Source: Rhodococcus sp. SMB37 (GTDB lineage: Bacteria; Actinomycetota; Actinomycetes; Mycobacteriales; Mycobacteriaceae). Taken from it: DNA of 64,000 bases. The notes below the pieces were generated by a model. That model searched no databases. It worked only from the letters and a program-made list of their open reading frames with translations, and was not told the DNA's origin. A program made the position numbers and the translations under genes. The stretch lies in the NCBI RefSeq assembly GCF_004345605.1, contig NZ_SLVY01000022.1:1-64000 (forward strand). The letters are read 5' to 3'. This document shows positions 18,261 through 26,400 of the stretch, piece by piece (position 1 is the stretch's first letter; every line of letters starts with the position of its first letter).

Positions 18261-18973
18261 GGGGTGTCCTTCACAGCGGTGTCGGTCGGTCGGGCAGTCG
18301 GATGGCCCGAGAAGATGCCCGCGGGAAGTGAATGTTCCGCGGAAGGTGTGGCACGTAACGCAGGGATCAGGACGGTGTCGACGAGGGCTTCGAGGTAGCG
18401 GTCGTCGATCTCCAGTCCGTTGAGTCGCCGAAGCAGGATCACGGCGCCGGCGACTTCTTCGAACGGGAACGGGTCGGTGCCCTCGTGCGGCAACTCACCA
18501 CGACCGATGGCCGACCGAACGACGGTCTTCGGTAGCCGGGCCCCGGTCGGCCCCACGGATCGTTCGATTTCCTCGCAGAGTTCCGGATCCTCGAGGCCGG
18601 CTTGGAGCAGCAGCATCGCGGTCTGGCCATCTGCGGAGCGCATGGACTGTACGAGGCGGCGACACAGGGCGAGCAGGTCACCGCGCAAACTTCCGGTGTT
18701 GATTTCATCCGGCTCGTCGCGCCGTGAAGGACCTGCCTTCAGAGCGGCAACCACCATGTCTCTCTTGGACTTCCAGCGTCTGTAGAGAGTGGCCTTGGAC
18801 GCGCCCGCCCGGCGGGCCACCTCTTCGAAAGTGACGCCGTCATAGCCGACTTCGGAGAGAAGCGAGATCGCGGCGGCGAGGATCTCCCTTTCTCGTTGAT
18901 CATCACGCGGACGGCCCACGCGATGAGTGCGTGGCCGGCGCCCGTCGAACTCGTCCTTACTGGGATACGGCAC
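18257..18973 (-). CDS. TetR family repressor
   Basis: A 238-residue regulator with the HTH at about residues 27-72 (VTFEEVARRAGASKATLYRRW) and a TetR C-terminal domain (VGPTGARLPKTVVRSAIGRGEL). The preferred start is GTG 18973: a -10-like TACGAT (18986-18981, minus strand) ends seven bases upstream, which would make the mRNA leaderless, and a GATACG/CGTATC dyad covers this point. A GTG at 19006 is an alternative. It overlaps the downstream hydrolase gene, which it likely controls. Confidence 0.85.
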   Translation of the reverse strand: MPYPSKDEFDGRRPRTHRVGRPRDDQREREILAAAISLLSEVGYDGVTFEEVARRAGASKATLYRRWKSKRDMVVAALKAGPSRRDEPDEINTGSLRGDLLALCRRLVQSMRSADGQTAMLLLQAGLEDPELCEEIERSVGPTGARLPKTVVRSAIGRGELPHEGTDPFPFEEVAGAVILLRRLNGLEIDDRYLEALVDTVLIPALRATPSAEHSLPAGIFSGHPTARPTDTAVKDTP

Positions 18974-18983
18974 GTTTCGTATC
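18964..18983. promoter_or_regulatory. TetR operator over promoter and start
   Basis: GATACG and CGTATC form a 6-bp dyad separated by 8 bases, overlapping the -10-like TACGAT and the presumed leaderless GTG of the TetR gene. This is a plausible autoregulatory site. Confidence 0.45.
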
Positions 18984-19068
18984 GTAACAGCACTTGCGGT
19001 GATCACCGCAACCTGCCACGACCCGGATCACCTCTTCCGCCGTCGATCAACGTGTTCGGTCGATATCG

Positions 19069-19911
19069 CTACCGAAGTTGCTCGTGCACGAAGTCGAGGA
19101 CGTCGCCGAGCACTTGGTCGCGGTTCGTCTCGTTGAAAATCTCGTGTCGCGCACCGGGATACACCTTCGACGACGAACCGCGACCGGCGAATGTCGCCCA
19201 GCCGGTGGTGGTGCCGTCGATGGGGACGAGACTGTCGTCGCTGCCGTGCAGCCAGAGCGCGGGCACGGTGTCGACGGTCCCGGCGGCGGTGATGGTTTCG
19301 AGGCAGCCCTTCAGTGCTTCGACGGTGGGTCGCTTGAACGGTCCGTGCCACACGAGCGGATCGTCGACGTAGGCGCGTCCCACCTCGGGGTCGCGCGACA
19401 GCGTCGACGGATCGATCGGGGTATCGGGGATCTCCTCGGCGGCAAGAAGGGCGTCGACGGTGGCCCACTTGCCGAGCACCGGGCCGGACAGGACGACCGC
19501 GGCGAGTTCGTCGCCGTGGATCTGGGCGCAGCGGGCGGCGATCATGCCGCCCATCGAATGGCCTATGAGTACGACGGGGAGTCCGGGGTGTTCGCGTCGC
19601 GCAGTGACGTCGAGGAGTCGGAAGTCGTGGACGACGTCCTCGAAGTTCTCGACGAGGACCCGCTGCCCGTCGCTGAGGCCGTGCCCGATGTGGTCGACCG
19701 CGTAGACGACGGCGCCATCGGAGGTCAGGCGGGTCGCGACGTACCCGTATCTTCCGGAGTGCTCCCCGTAGCCGTGGCACAGCAGTGCGATGTAGCGGGG
19801 AGACTCGGGTTCCCAGCGCCGTGCCGCGAGCATGACCGAATGGCCGGCCAGGGTGAAGGCGGTGTCCTCGGTGGAGCCGGAACTGTCGGTGAAAGCATGG
19901 TCGGCGCTCAT
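19069..19911 (-). CDS. Monoacylglycerol lipase-like alpha/beta hydrolase
   Basis: About 280 residues, close in size and motifs to the mycobacterial monoglyceride lipase Rv0183. It has LLCHGYGEHSGRYGYVA (oxyanion region), the nucleophile elbow GHSMGG, an acid in LHGSDDSLVP, and the catalytic His in YPGARHEIFNE. It would hydrolyse monoacylglycerols or similar esters. ATG 19911 is chosen because AGGA lies nine bases upstream; ATG 19920 is possible. It is divergent from the SnoaL-like gene across a KstR-type box, which may control it too. Confidence 0.88.
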   Translation of the reverse strand: MSADHAFTDSSGSTEDTAFTLAGHSVMLAARRWEPESPRYIALLCHGYGEHSGRYGYVATRLTSDGAVVYAVDHIGHGLSDGQRVLVENFEDVVHDFRLLDVTARREHPGLPVVLIGHSMGGMIAARCAQIHGDELAAVVLSGPVLGKWATVDALLAAEEIPDTPIDPSTLSRDPEVGRAYVDDPLVWHGPFKRPTVEALKGCLETITAAGTVDTVPALWLHGSDDSLVPIDGTTTGWATFAGRGSSSKVYPGARHEIFNETNRDQVLGDVLDFVHEQLR

Positions 19912-20003
19912 CAACTGCATTCCTGTCCTGGGAACGAATGGTGCGCACAGGATCGCACGTTCACCCTCTGGTCGAGGGCGGGATCGTGCACTACTCTGCA
20001 AAA

Positions 20004-20017
20004 TAGAACACGTTCTA
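20004..20017. promoter_or_regulatory. KstR-type operator
   Basis: TAGAAC-AC-GTTCTA is a perfect palindrome matching the published KstR consensus TnnAACnnGTTnnA of mycobacterial and rhodococcal sterol genes. It sits 18 bases upstream of the ATG of the ketosteroid-isomerase-like gene and 93 bases upstream of the divergent lipase. Confidence 0.8.
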
Positions 20018-20034
20018 AGACTTGAAGGGGCACC

Positions 20035-20418
20035 ATGGCACCGACCCGTGACGCGATCCGCGACACCGTCGAGAACTACGTCCGCGCGGTTGCGAAGGGC
20101 ACCACCGATGACGTCCTCGCGCTCTACGCGCCGGGCGCGACCGTCGAAGATCCCGTCGGCACCCCCACGCGCACCACGGAGGCCGAGATCCGTGAGTTCT
20201 ACAGCGTGATCGAACCGCTCGACCAAGACGGCGAGGTGCTGACCCTCAAGATCGCCGAGAACAATGCAGCCTTCCTGTTCCGTCTGGTCACGCACCTGGG
20301 CGAGCAGGACATGGTGATGGAGGTCGTCGATGTCATGACCTTCGATGACGACGCGAAGATCACCAGCATGAGGGCGTATTGGAGTCAGGACGACATGCGG
20401 ACGGTACCCGCGACCTGA
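20035..20418 (+). CDS. SnoaL-like / ketosteroid isomerase-type protein
   Basis: A 127-residue alpha+beta-barrel protein of the NTF2/SnoaL fold. It begins RDAIRDTVENYVRAVAKGTTDDVLALYAP and has VEDPVGT and EIREFY, a pattern close to delta5-3-ketosteroid isomerases, which shift the steroid double bond. A KstR-type box just upstream supports a role in sterol breakdown. The catalytic Tyr/Asp pair was not assigned with certainty. GAAGGGG lies a few bases before ATG 20035. Its TGA overlaps the ATG of the following hydrolase. Confidence 0.85.
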   Translation: MAPTRDAIRDTVENYVRAVAKGTTDDVLALYAPGATVEDPVGTPTRTTEAEIREFYSVIEPLDQDGEVLTLKIAENNAAFLFRLVTHLGEQDMVMEVVDVMTFDDDAKITSMRAYWSQDDMRTVPAT

Positions 20419-21395
20419 TGCCGGTCCGGTCGGTCGAAGTCGATGGTTTCACGTGGAACATTCACGATGAGGGGGTAGGTCCCGCGGTCGTGATGTGCCA
20501 CGGATTCCCCGGCCTCGGCTACAGCTACCGACACCAAGTGAAGACGCTCGCCGCGGCGGGCTACCGCGCGGTGGCGCCGGACATGCCCGGTTACGGACGC
20601 ACCGATCGTCCGACGATCGTTGGGGAGTACACCAATGTCGCGGTCGCGGATCGGTTGAGGAGGCTTCTCGACGCACTCGGCATCCATCAGGCCGTGTTCG
20701 TCGGACACGACTTCGGTGCCCCTGTCGCGTGGACGATGGCCCTGCGGCATGCGGATCGAGTGGCCGGCCTGGTCCTGCTCGCGGTGCCGTACGCGCCGGA
20801 TCGGCTGCCTGCGCGACCCACCGAGTTGTACGCCGCGATGGCCCGCAAGCATTTCCTGCACCTGCACTACTTTCAGCAGCCGGGCGTCGCCGAAGCCGAG
20901 CTCGATCCGCGCGCGGCGGAGTTCCTTCAGCGTGTGTTCTTCGCCCTCTCGGGCGGATACCGATACCTCGACATCTGGAACCATCCGTCGGAGGGGCGCG
21001 GCTACCTCGACGTGCTGCCGGTAGCGCCGGAGCTTCCGTGGGACTGGCTCAGTGCAGCGGAACTCGAGCACTACGCGAACGAATTCTCCCGCACCGGATT
21101 CGGCGGGGGCCTCTCGTGGTACCGCGCCTACGACGCGAATTGGGAGGCATCCGCGCGCTACGAGGGTGCGCACGTCGACGTACCGACATTGTTCGTCGCG
21201 GGCGCATCCGACCCCGTCATCACGATGTCCGGGCCGCACGCGCTCGAGCGGATGCGGCAGACCGTTCCCGATCTGCGGGGACTCCATTTGCTCGACGATG
21301 CCGGTCATTTCGTACAAATGGAGCGTCGACGCGAGGTCGACGACCTGTTGCTCGACTTCGTAGAAGACCTGTATCCACGCAAACGATCCGAATAA
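20418..21395 (+). CDS. Epoxide hydrolase-type alpha/beta hydrolase
   Basis: A 325-residue alpha/beta hydrolase with CHGFPGLGYSYRHQ (HGFP oxyanion motif), the GHDFGAPVAW nucleophile elbow with Asp, an acid in AGASDPV, and His in DDAGHFVQMERR. This is the pattern of soluble epoxide hydrolases. It is translationally coupled to the SnoaL-like gene (TGATG), so it shares the KstR-type promoter and may act on a sterol- or lipid-derived epoxide or ester. The substrate is inferred only from context. Confidence 0.88.
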   Translation: MPVRSVEVDGFTWNIHDEGVGPAVVMCHGFPGLGYSYRHQVKTLAAAGYRAVAPDMPGYGRTDRPTIVGEYTNVAVADRLRRLLDALGIHQAVFVGHDFGAPVAWTMALRHADRVAGLVLLAVPYAPDRLPARPTELYAAMARKHFLHLHYFQQPGVAEAELDPRAAEFLQRVFFALSGGYRYLDIWNHPSEGRGYLDVLPVAPELPWDWLSAAELEHYANEFSRTGFGGGLSWYRAYDANWEASARYEGAHVDVPTLFVAGASDPVITMSGPHALERMRQTVPDLRGLHLLDDAGHFVQMERRREVDDLLLDFVEDLYPRKRSE

Positions 21396-21433
21396 CCCGG
21401 CGCGGCGGGGCCTGTCGTCCTAGGCTGACGAAC

Positions 21434-22486
21434 GTGGCCACCGACACCGCAGTACGCGGATTCGGAATGGTGCTCGCCCTGACTGCGCTCGTGGCAGCTG
21501 CGTGTTCGTCCGGCGGTTCCGGTTCTCCGGATCCCGTGCGACTCGACATCGCGACCGCGCAGAGCGACCACCCCTGGACCGGACTTCTGCTGCCGGCCCA
21601 GGTTCCCGTCGCGGTCCCGCCGCCGCCCCGCGATGCCCTCGCGGAGTCCGGAGACCCGGTATCGCAGGACGGCACGCCCGCCGTCGCGGGCGACCGTGTC
21701 GCGCTCTACGGGGGAAGCCTCGACCGGGAACTGTGCGACCGGAACGAACTGGTCGCGACCCTTACGAGCGACACGGCCAAGGCGGCGGCCTGGAAGGCCA
21801 AGGTGGGTGCCGACGACATCCTCGAGTACACGAGCGCCCTTACCCCGGTTCTGCTCCGCGCGGATACCCGCGTCACCCGCTACGACTACATCGACGGCAC
21901 GGCCCGACCCGTCCAGGCGGTGCTCGAGGCGGGGACCGTGGTGCTCGTCGACGACCGCGGGATGCCGCGTGTGCGGTGCGCGCGCGGCAACCCCCTGTCG
22001 CCACCCGTGCTGGCGAGGGACACCGACATCGAAGGAACCGAGTGGACGGGGTTCGATCCCGAAAGACTGTTCGTCGTGCAGGCTGCCGCCGATGCGCTGA
22101 ACGAGTTGAAGGTCGTCGACATCACGACCGGTGACCTGCTCGCGGTACCGATCGGTGCGGGCCCGCTCTCTCCGGTTGCGCCGCCACCGAGCCCCTCCGA
22201 AACCCCCGAGCCTGCGGAGACATCCGACGCAGTCGAGCAGAACCCGGCCCCGGCTCCTGCCCCAGCGCCGCGGCCCCAGGTGCAGGCACCGCCCCCGGCT
22301 CCCGAGCCGCCTCCTCCGCCCCCTCCGGCACCTGAGCCGCCGCCTCCCCCACCCCCGGCACCCGAACCGGTACCGCAGATTCCGCCGCCGCCTCCCCCCG
22401 CGCCTGCTCCGGCACCGCCGCCGCCCCCACAGATCCGGATCAATGTGCCGGGTGGGCCTCCGGTGGTGATTCCCCTACCGTTCTGA
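21434..22486 (+). CDS. Proline-rich cell-surface lipoprotein
   Basis: A 350-residue protein starting at GTG 21434 with a signal peptide ending AAACSS (lipobox-like VAAAC, Cys near 21). A globular part follows to about residue 235 (KAAAWKAKVGADDILEYTSALTPVLLRADTRVT, PVQAVLEAGTVVLVDDRG), resembling the DUF6777 proteins of actinobacteria that carry two conserved cysteines (ELCDRN, RVRCARG). The last ~110 residues are low-complexity Pro/Ala/Glu, likely spanning the cell wall. Function unknown. It starts 39 bases after the hydrolase stop and is convergent with the SDR gene. Confidence 0.78.
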   Translation: MATDTAVRGFGMVLALTALVAAACSSGGSGSPDPVRLDIATAQSDHPWTGLLLPAQVPVAVPPPPRDALAESGDPVSQDGTPAVAGDRVALYGGSLDRELCDRNELVATLTSDTAKAAAWKAKVGADDILEYTSALTPVLLRADTRVTRYDYIDGTARPVQAVLEAGTVVLVDDRGMPRVRCARGNPLSPPVLARDTDIEGTEWTGFDPERLFVVQAAADALNELKVVDITTGDLLAVPIGAGPLSPVAPPPSPSETPEPAETSDAVEQNPAPAPAPAPRPQVQAPPPAPEPPPPPPPAPEPPPPPPPAPEPVPQIPPPPPPAPAPAPPPPPQIRINVPGGPPVVIPLPF

Positions 22487-22494
22487 GTGCGTGA

Positions 22495-23181
22495 TCAGGC
22501 CCCGGGCGGTGACCACGGCCGCAGGATGATCTCGGCCGGATTGGCGTCGGCGGGTGTCTCGACGGCGTTCCGGACCGCACGCGCCACAGTCGACGCCTTC
22601 AAGAACCGTGAGGCGTCGTAGTCGTCGCCCTCGGTCGCGACGATCGCACGCTGCATGTCGGTGTCGATGCGACCGGGATGTACCGACGTCACCCGCAACG
22701 CCGGCTCTTCGAGGCGCAGCGCGTCGCCGAATGCGCGTAGCGCGAATTTGCTCGCGGCATAGGCTCCCCATCCGGGATTCGCGCGGATACCGGCTCCCGA
22801 ATTGATCAGCACGACATGCCCGTTCGCGGACCGCAATGCCGGTATCAGCAGCTGCGTCAGGGCGACGACGGACAGGAGATTTGCGTCCATCATGTGCCGC
22901 CACTGCTCGACGTCACTGTCGGCGATGGTTCCGAGTTCGGCCGCGCCCGCGTTGTGGACGAGGACGTCGAGCCGCTCGATGCCGGCCGTCGCGGCAGTCA
23001 GCGCGTCGTGATCGAGCAGGTCGACGGGCCACCCGGTGGTGCCGGGGAGTTCGTCGGTGATCGCGGTGAGCGACTCGGGGAGGCGGCCGCCGAGGAGAAG
23101 ATCGTGGGTGGGGGCGAGTTCGCGGGCGATCGCGGCGCCGAGGCCACGGCTCGCTCCGGTGATGAGAGCTGAAGGTCGCAT
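22495..23181 (-). CDS. Short-chain dehydrogenase/reductase
   Basis: A 228-residue classical SDR. The cofactor-binding motif GASRGLG is at residues 9-15, NAGA near 77, catalytic Ser in INSGAG, and YAASK (Tyr-x-x-x-Lys) near 140. It reduces a carbonyl or oxidises an alcohol with NAD(P)H; the substrate is unknown. It is slightly short for the family but complete, and is followed 32 bases away by the YdcF-like gene on the same strand. Confidence 0.88.
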   Translation of the reverse strand: MRPSALITGASRGLGAAIARELAPTHDLLLGGRLPESLTAITDELPGTTGWPVDLLDHDALTAATAGIERLDVLVHNAGAAELGTIADSDVEQWRHMMDANLLSVVALTQLLIPALRSANGHVVLINSGAGIRANPGWGAYAASKFALRAFGDALRLEEPALRVTSVHPGRIDTDMQRAIVATEGDDYDASRFLKASTVARAVRNAVETPADANPAEIILRPWSPPGA

Positions 23182-23213
23182 CCGACCAGACTAGAACCGA
23201 ATCGACCGGGTGG

Positions 23214-23864
23214 TCAGTGGGCGGCGAGGATCTCGGCGAGTGTGTCGTCGGGAGGCGTCGAGACCGCTGGGTCGCGGGGAAAGCGAAGTTCCAGGAACGC
23301 CTTCGGACGCGACAACACCCATTCGCGGAGGTGGCTACGGACCTGCGACACGGGTCGCGCTTGTCCGCCCGCCACGACACCTGTCGCGTCGATCCCCGCG
23401 CGCAGGCACAGCGCGACCGCACGCGACAGATGGAACCGCTGCGTCGCGATAGTGGCCTCTCGAACCCCGAATGTGCGCAGCGCTCGCTGCGCGGTGTCGA
23501 AGGTGTCGAGACCGTACGGGTCGGCGACGATGCGGTCGCGGTCCACGCCGTGCTCGACGAGGTAGTCGATCATCGCGGTGATCTCGTTGCCGGAGCGTCC
23601 CGCGGCGTCACCGGAGACGAGGACTGCCCGGGCACGTCCGTCCCGCACGAGCGACACCGCGACGTCGAGACGTCCACGCAGGAATCCGCCCGGTTTTCCG
23701 TCTCGCACCCGGGCACCGGGCACGATCACCACGGGAGCCGATGGTGCGTCGGCGAGGCTGTACATCCTGCCCCGCGCAGACGACGCGACCTGCGCAGACA
23801 GCCATGCGAATGCCGACCCGGTCGCGACGCATCCGGCGAGCAGCACCATCCGAGGTCTCGACAT
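23214..23864 (-). CDS. YdcF/SanA-like DUF218 protein
   Basis: A 216-residue protein with one N-terminal TM anchor (MVLLAGCVATGSAFAWLSAQ) and a DUF218 domain: VIVPGARVRDGKPGGFLRGRLDVAV, VLVSGDAAG and TIATQRFHLSRAVALC. This matches the SanA subgroup, linked in enterobacteria to envelope barrier function. The domain likely faces the periplasm. ATG 23864 has GGAATGC upstream. It is divergent from the PHP gene. Confidence 0.85.
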   Translation of the reverse strand: MSRPRMVLLAGCVATGSAFAWLSAQVASSARGRMYSLADAPSAPVVIVPGARVRDGKPGGFLRGRLDVAVSLVRDGRARAVLVSGDAAGRSGNEITAMIDYLVEHGVDRDRIVADPYGLDTFDTAQRALRTFGVREATIATQRFHLSRAVALCLRAGIDATGVVAGGQARPVSQVRSHLREWVLSRPKAFLELRFPRDPAVSTPPDDTLAEILAAH

Positions 23865-23915
23865 GCATTCCACATTACGGAGCACGACCTGCGCGGGCGC
23901 GTCCACAATGGGGGC

Positions 23916-24926
23916 ATGGATCCGGTATCTGCACTTCGAGAGGTCGCGTTCTGGCTCGAGCGTCAGCACGCGTCGACCTACCGCGTGCAGGCGTACCGGA
24001 ACGCAGCCGACGTGGTCGAGGGCCTGTCCGACATCGCTCGACAGAAACATCGTCGTGCCGACGACTGGACCGAACTCACCGGGGTCGGACCCAAGACCGC
24101 GGCCGTGATCCGGGAGGCCTTCGACGGAGTTCCCGAATACTTGCAGAGTGTGCGGGACGAGGCCGAACCGATCGGCCGTGGCGGGCGCGAGCTCCTCGAG
24201 GCGCTGAGGGGTGACCTGCATACCCATTCCGACTGGTCGGACGGCGGCAGCCCCATCGACGAGATGCAACGGACCGCCACGACGATGATCGGCCACGAGT
24301 ACCTGGCCCTGACCGACCACTCCCCCCGTCTGACGGTCGCGAACGGGCTCAGCGCCGAACGTCTGCACACGCAGTTGTCCGTCGTCGCCGAACTCAACGA
24401 GAGCGCGCAGGGCACCAGGATCCTCACGGGTATCGAGGTGGACATCCTCGACGACGGGTCGCTGGACCAGGACGAGGGACTTCTCGCCGAACTCGACATC
24501 GTCGTCGCGAGCGTGCACTCGAAACTGCGGGACGATCGGTCGACGATGACGAAGCGGATGCTGCGGGCCGTCGAGAATCCGAATGTGGACGTCCTCGGGC
24601 ACTGCACAGGCCGGCTCGTCACCGGCGGCCGCGGGCAGCGCCCGGAGTCGACGTTCGATGCCGACGCGGTGTTCACGGCGTGCCGCGACTACGACACCGC
24701 GGTCGAGATCAATTCGCGCCCCGAACGCCGCGATCCCCCGTCGCGACTGATCGATCTCGCACTGGATATCGGGTGCCTGTTCTCGATCGACACCGACGCC
24801 CACGCTCCGGGGCAGCTCGATTGGCTCGGCTTCGGGTGCGAACGCGCGGCCGAGCGTGGTGTGGAACCCGACGTGGTGATCAATACCTGGCCGATGGATG
24901 ATCTGTCGGCATGGACGAGGCGGTAG
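23916..24926 (+). CDS. PHP-domain hydrolase with PolX-like helix-hairpin-helix
   Basis: A 336-residue protein. Residues 1-95 carry a helix-hairpin-helix-like region (YRVQAYRNAADVVEGL, LTGVGPKTAAVI) as in family X DNA polymerases. The PHP metallo-hydrolase domain follows, with ligands in GDLHTHSDWSDGG, ALTDHSPR, GIEVDIL, ASVHS, LGHCTGR and SIDTDAHAPGQL. The polymerase domain itself is missing, as in stand-alone PHP relatives of PolX. It may be a phosphoesterase acting on nucleic acid or a small phosphate ester. It ends just before the monooxygenase start and is likely co-transcribed. Confidence 0.88.
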   Translation: MDPVSALREVAFWLERQHASTYRVQAYRNAADVVEGLSDIARQKHRRADDWTELTGVGPKTAAVIREAFDGVPEYLQSVRDEAEPIGRGGRELLEALRGDLHTHSDWSDGGSPIDEMQRTATTMIGHEYLALTDHSPRLTVANGLSAERLHTQLSVVAELNESAQGTRILTGIEVDILDDGSLDQDEGLLAELDIVVASVHSKLRDDRSTMTKRMLRAVENPNVDVLGHCTGRLVTGGRGQRPESTFDADAVFTACRDYDTAVEINSRPERRDPPSRLIDLALDIGCLFSIDTDAHAPGQLDWLGFGCERAAERGVEPDVVINTWPMDDLSAWTRR

Positions 24927-24934
24927 GAGTGCGC

Positions 24935-26368
24935 GTGGAACATCTCGATGTGCTGGTCGTCGGTGCCGGACTGTCCGGCATCGGTGCCGGATGCCGGCTG
25001 CAGACTCAGTGTCCCGACCGTACCTACGCGATACTCGAGGCACGCGACAGTATCGGTGGTACGTGGGATCTGTTCCGTTACCCCGGAATTCGATCGGACA
25101 GCGACATGTATACGCTCGGATTCCCGTTCCGGCCGTGGCGCGGGGAGAAGTCGATCGCCGACGGCGCGAGCATCCTGCAGTATGTGCGCGACACCGCCGC
25201 GGAGTACGGCATCGATACCAGGATCCGATTCGGGCACCGCGTCGTCTCGGCGGCATGGTCGAGCACCGACGCGCGGTGGACGGTCCGAGTGGATGCGGGC
25301 GGTAACGAAACCGTACTGACCTGCGCCTTCTTGTATCTGTGCAGCGGGTACTACAGCTACGAATCCGGTTACCTGCCCGACATTCCCGGCCTCGACGATT
25401 TCGCCGGAATCGTCGTGCATCCCCAGTTCTGGCCCGACGACCTCGACTACGAGGGCAAGAAGATCGTGGTGGTCGGCAGTGGCGCCACCGCGGTGACCCT
25501 CGTGCCCTCGCTCGCGGAGAAGGCCGAGCACGTGACGATGCTGCAGCGCTCACCGTCGTACGTGATGTCGTTGCCGTCCCGCGATCCGATCGCGACACGA
25601 ATCCGGAAATATTTGCCCGACAAGGTGTCCCACCGGGTGATCCGCGCGAAGAACACGGTGACCAATCTCGGCTTCTATCAACTGTGTCAGCGTCTTCCCG
25701 GGGTGGCGAAACCGGTTCTGCGCCGACTTGCGCAACGTCACCTGCGCGATGAGTCGACGGTGGATCCGCACTTCTCCCCGAGTTACCGGCCCTGGGATCA
25801 GCGCATGTGCCTGGTGCCCGACGCGGACCTGTTCAAGGCCCTCAACGCGGGTACCGCGGACATCGTGACCGACCACATCGACACCGTCACCGAGAAGGGC
25901 GTGCAGCTGAAGTCGGGCGACCATCTCGATGCCGAGATCCTCGTGACCGCGACCGGACTGCGCCTCGTACCCGCCGGCGGCGTCGAATTCACGATCGACG
26001 GTGAGACCGTGGATCTCGCCGACCGCTACACGTACCGCGGGATGATGCTCAGCGGCGTACCCAATCTCGCGCTGTGTCTCGGTTACACGAACGCGTCGTG
26101 GACGCTGCGCGCCGACCTGGCGTCGCTGTACGTGTGCCGCCTGCTCAACCACATGCGGCAGGGCGGGTATCGCGTCGCCCGTCCCGAATCGCATCACGAC
26201 GCCTCACCGCAGCCGCTGCTGGGTTTGACATCGGGATACGTTGCCCGTTCGGAAAGCATTCTCCCGAAACAGGGTTCACGCAGCCCGTGGTTGATGCGGC
26301 AGAACTACCTGCTCGATCTACCCACTATGCGATTCGGCCGGATCGACGAGTCGATGGACTTCGCCTGA
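24935..26368 (+). CDS. Flavin monooxygenase, Baeyer-Villiger type
   Basis: A 477-residue FAD/NADPH enzyme. The FAD motif GAGLSG is near residue 9, the Baeyer-Villiger fingerprint FAGIVVHPQFW (FxGxxxHxxxW) near 150, and the NADPH motif GSGATA near 180. It is closest in feel to the EthA/MymA subgroup that converts ketones to esters or oxidises sulfur compounds. GTG 24935 is chosen because TAGGAG lies five bases upstream; ATG 24911 would overlap the PHP gene. Confidence 0.9.
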   Translation: MEHLDVLVVGAGLSGIGAGCRLQTQCPDRTYAILEARDSIGGTWDLFRYPGIRSDSDMYTLGFPFRPWRGEKSIADGASILQYVRDTAAEYGIDTRIRFGHRVVSAAWSSTDARWTVRVDAGGNETVLTCAFLYLCSGYYSYESGYLPDIPGLDDFAGIVVHPQFWPDDLDYEGKKIVVVGSGATAVTLVPSLAEKAEHVTMLQRSPSYVMSLPSRDPIATRIRKYLPDKVSHRVIRAKNTVTNLGFYQLCQRLPGVAKPVLRRLAQRHLRDESTVDPHFSPSYRPWDQRMCLVPDADLFKALNAGTADIVTDHIDTVTEKGVQLKSGDHLDAEILVTATGLRLVPAGGVEFTIDGETVDLADRYTYRGMMLSGVPNLALCLGYTNASWTLRADLASLYVCRLLNHMRQGGYRVARPESHHDASPQPLLGLTSGYVARSESILPKQGSRSPWLMRQNYLLDLPTMRFGRIDESMDFA

Positions 26369-26370
26369 AT

Positions 26371-26400
26371 CGGTACCGTCACCGCTTCTCGACGGTACCG
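26371..26400. terminator. Hairpin between convergent monooxygenase and pirin genes
   Basis: CGGTACCGTC and GACGGTACCG form a perfect 10-bp stem with a 10-nt loop. It starts two bases after the monooxygenase stop and covers the last codons of the pirin gene. A shared terminator is likely, though no T-run follows. Confidence 0.5.

Noticed and set aside
22240-22440. Tandem CCGCC-rich repeats as a CRISPR or satellite array
   Set aside because: The repetition is in-frame Pro/Ala codons of the lipoprotein; there are no conserved repeats with unique spacers.
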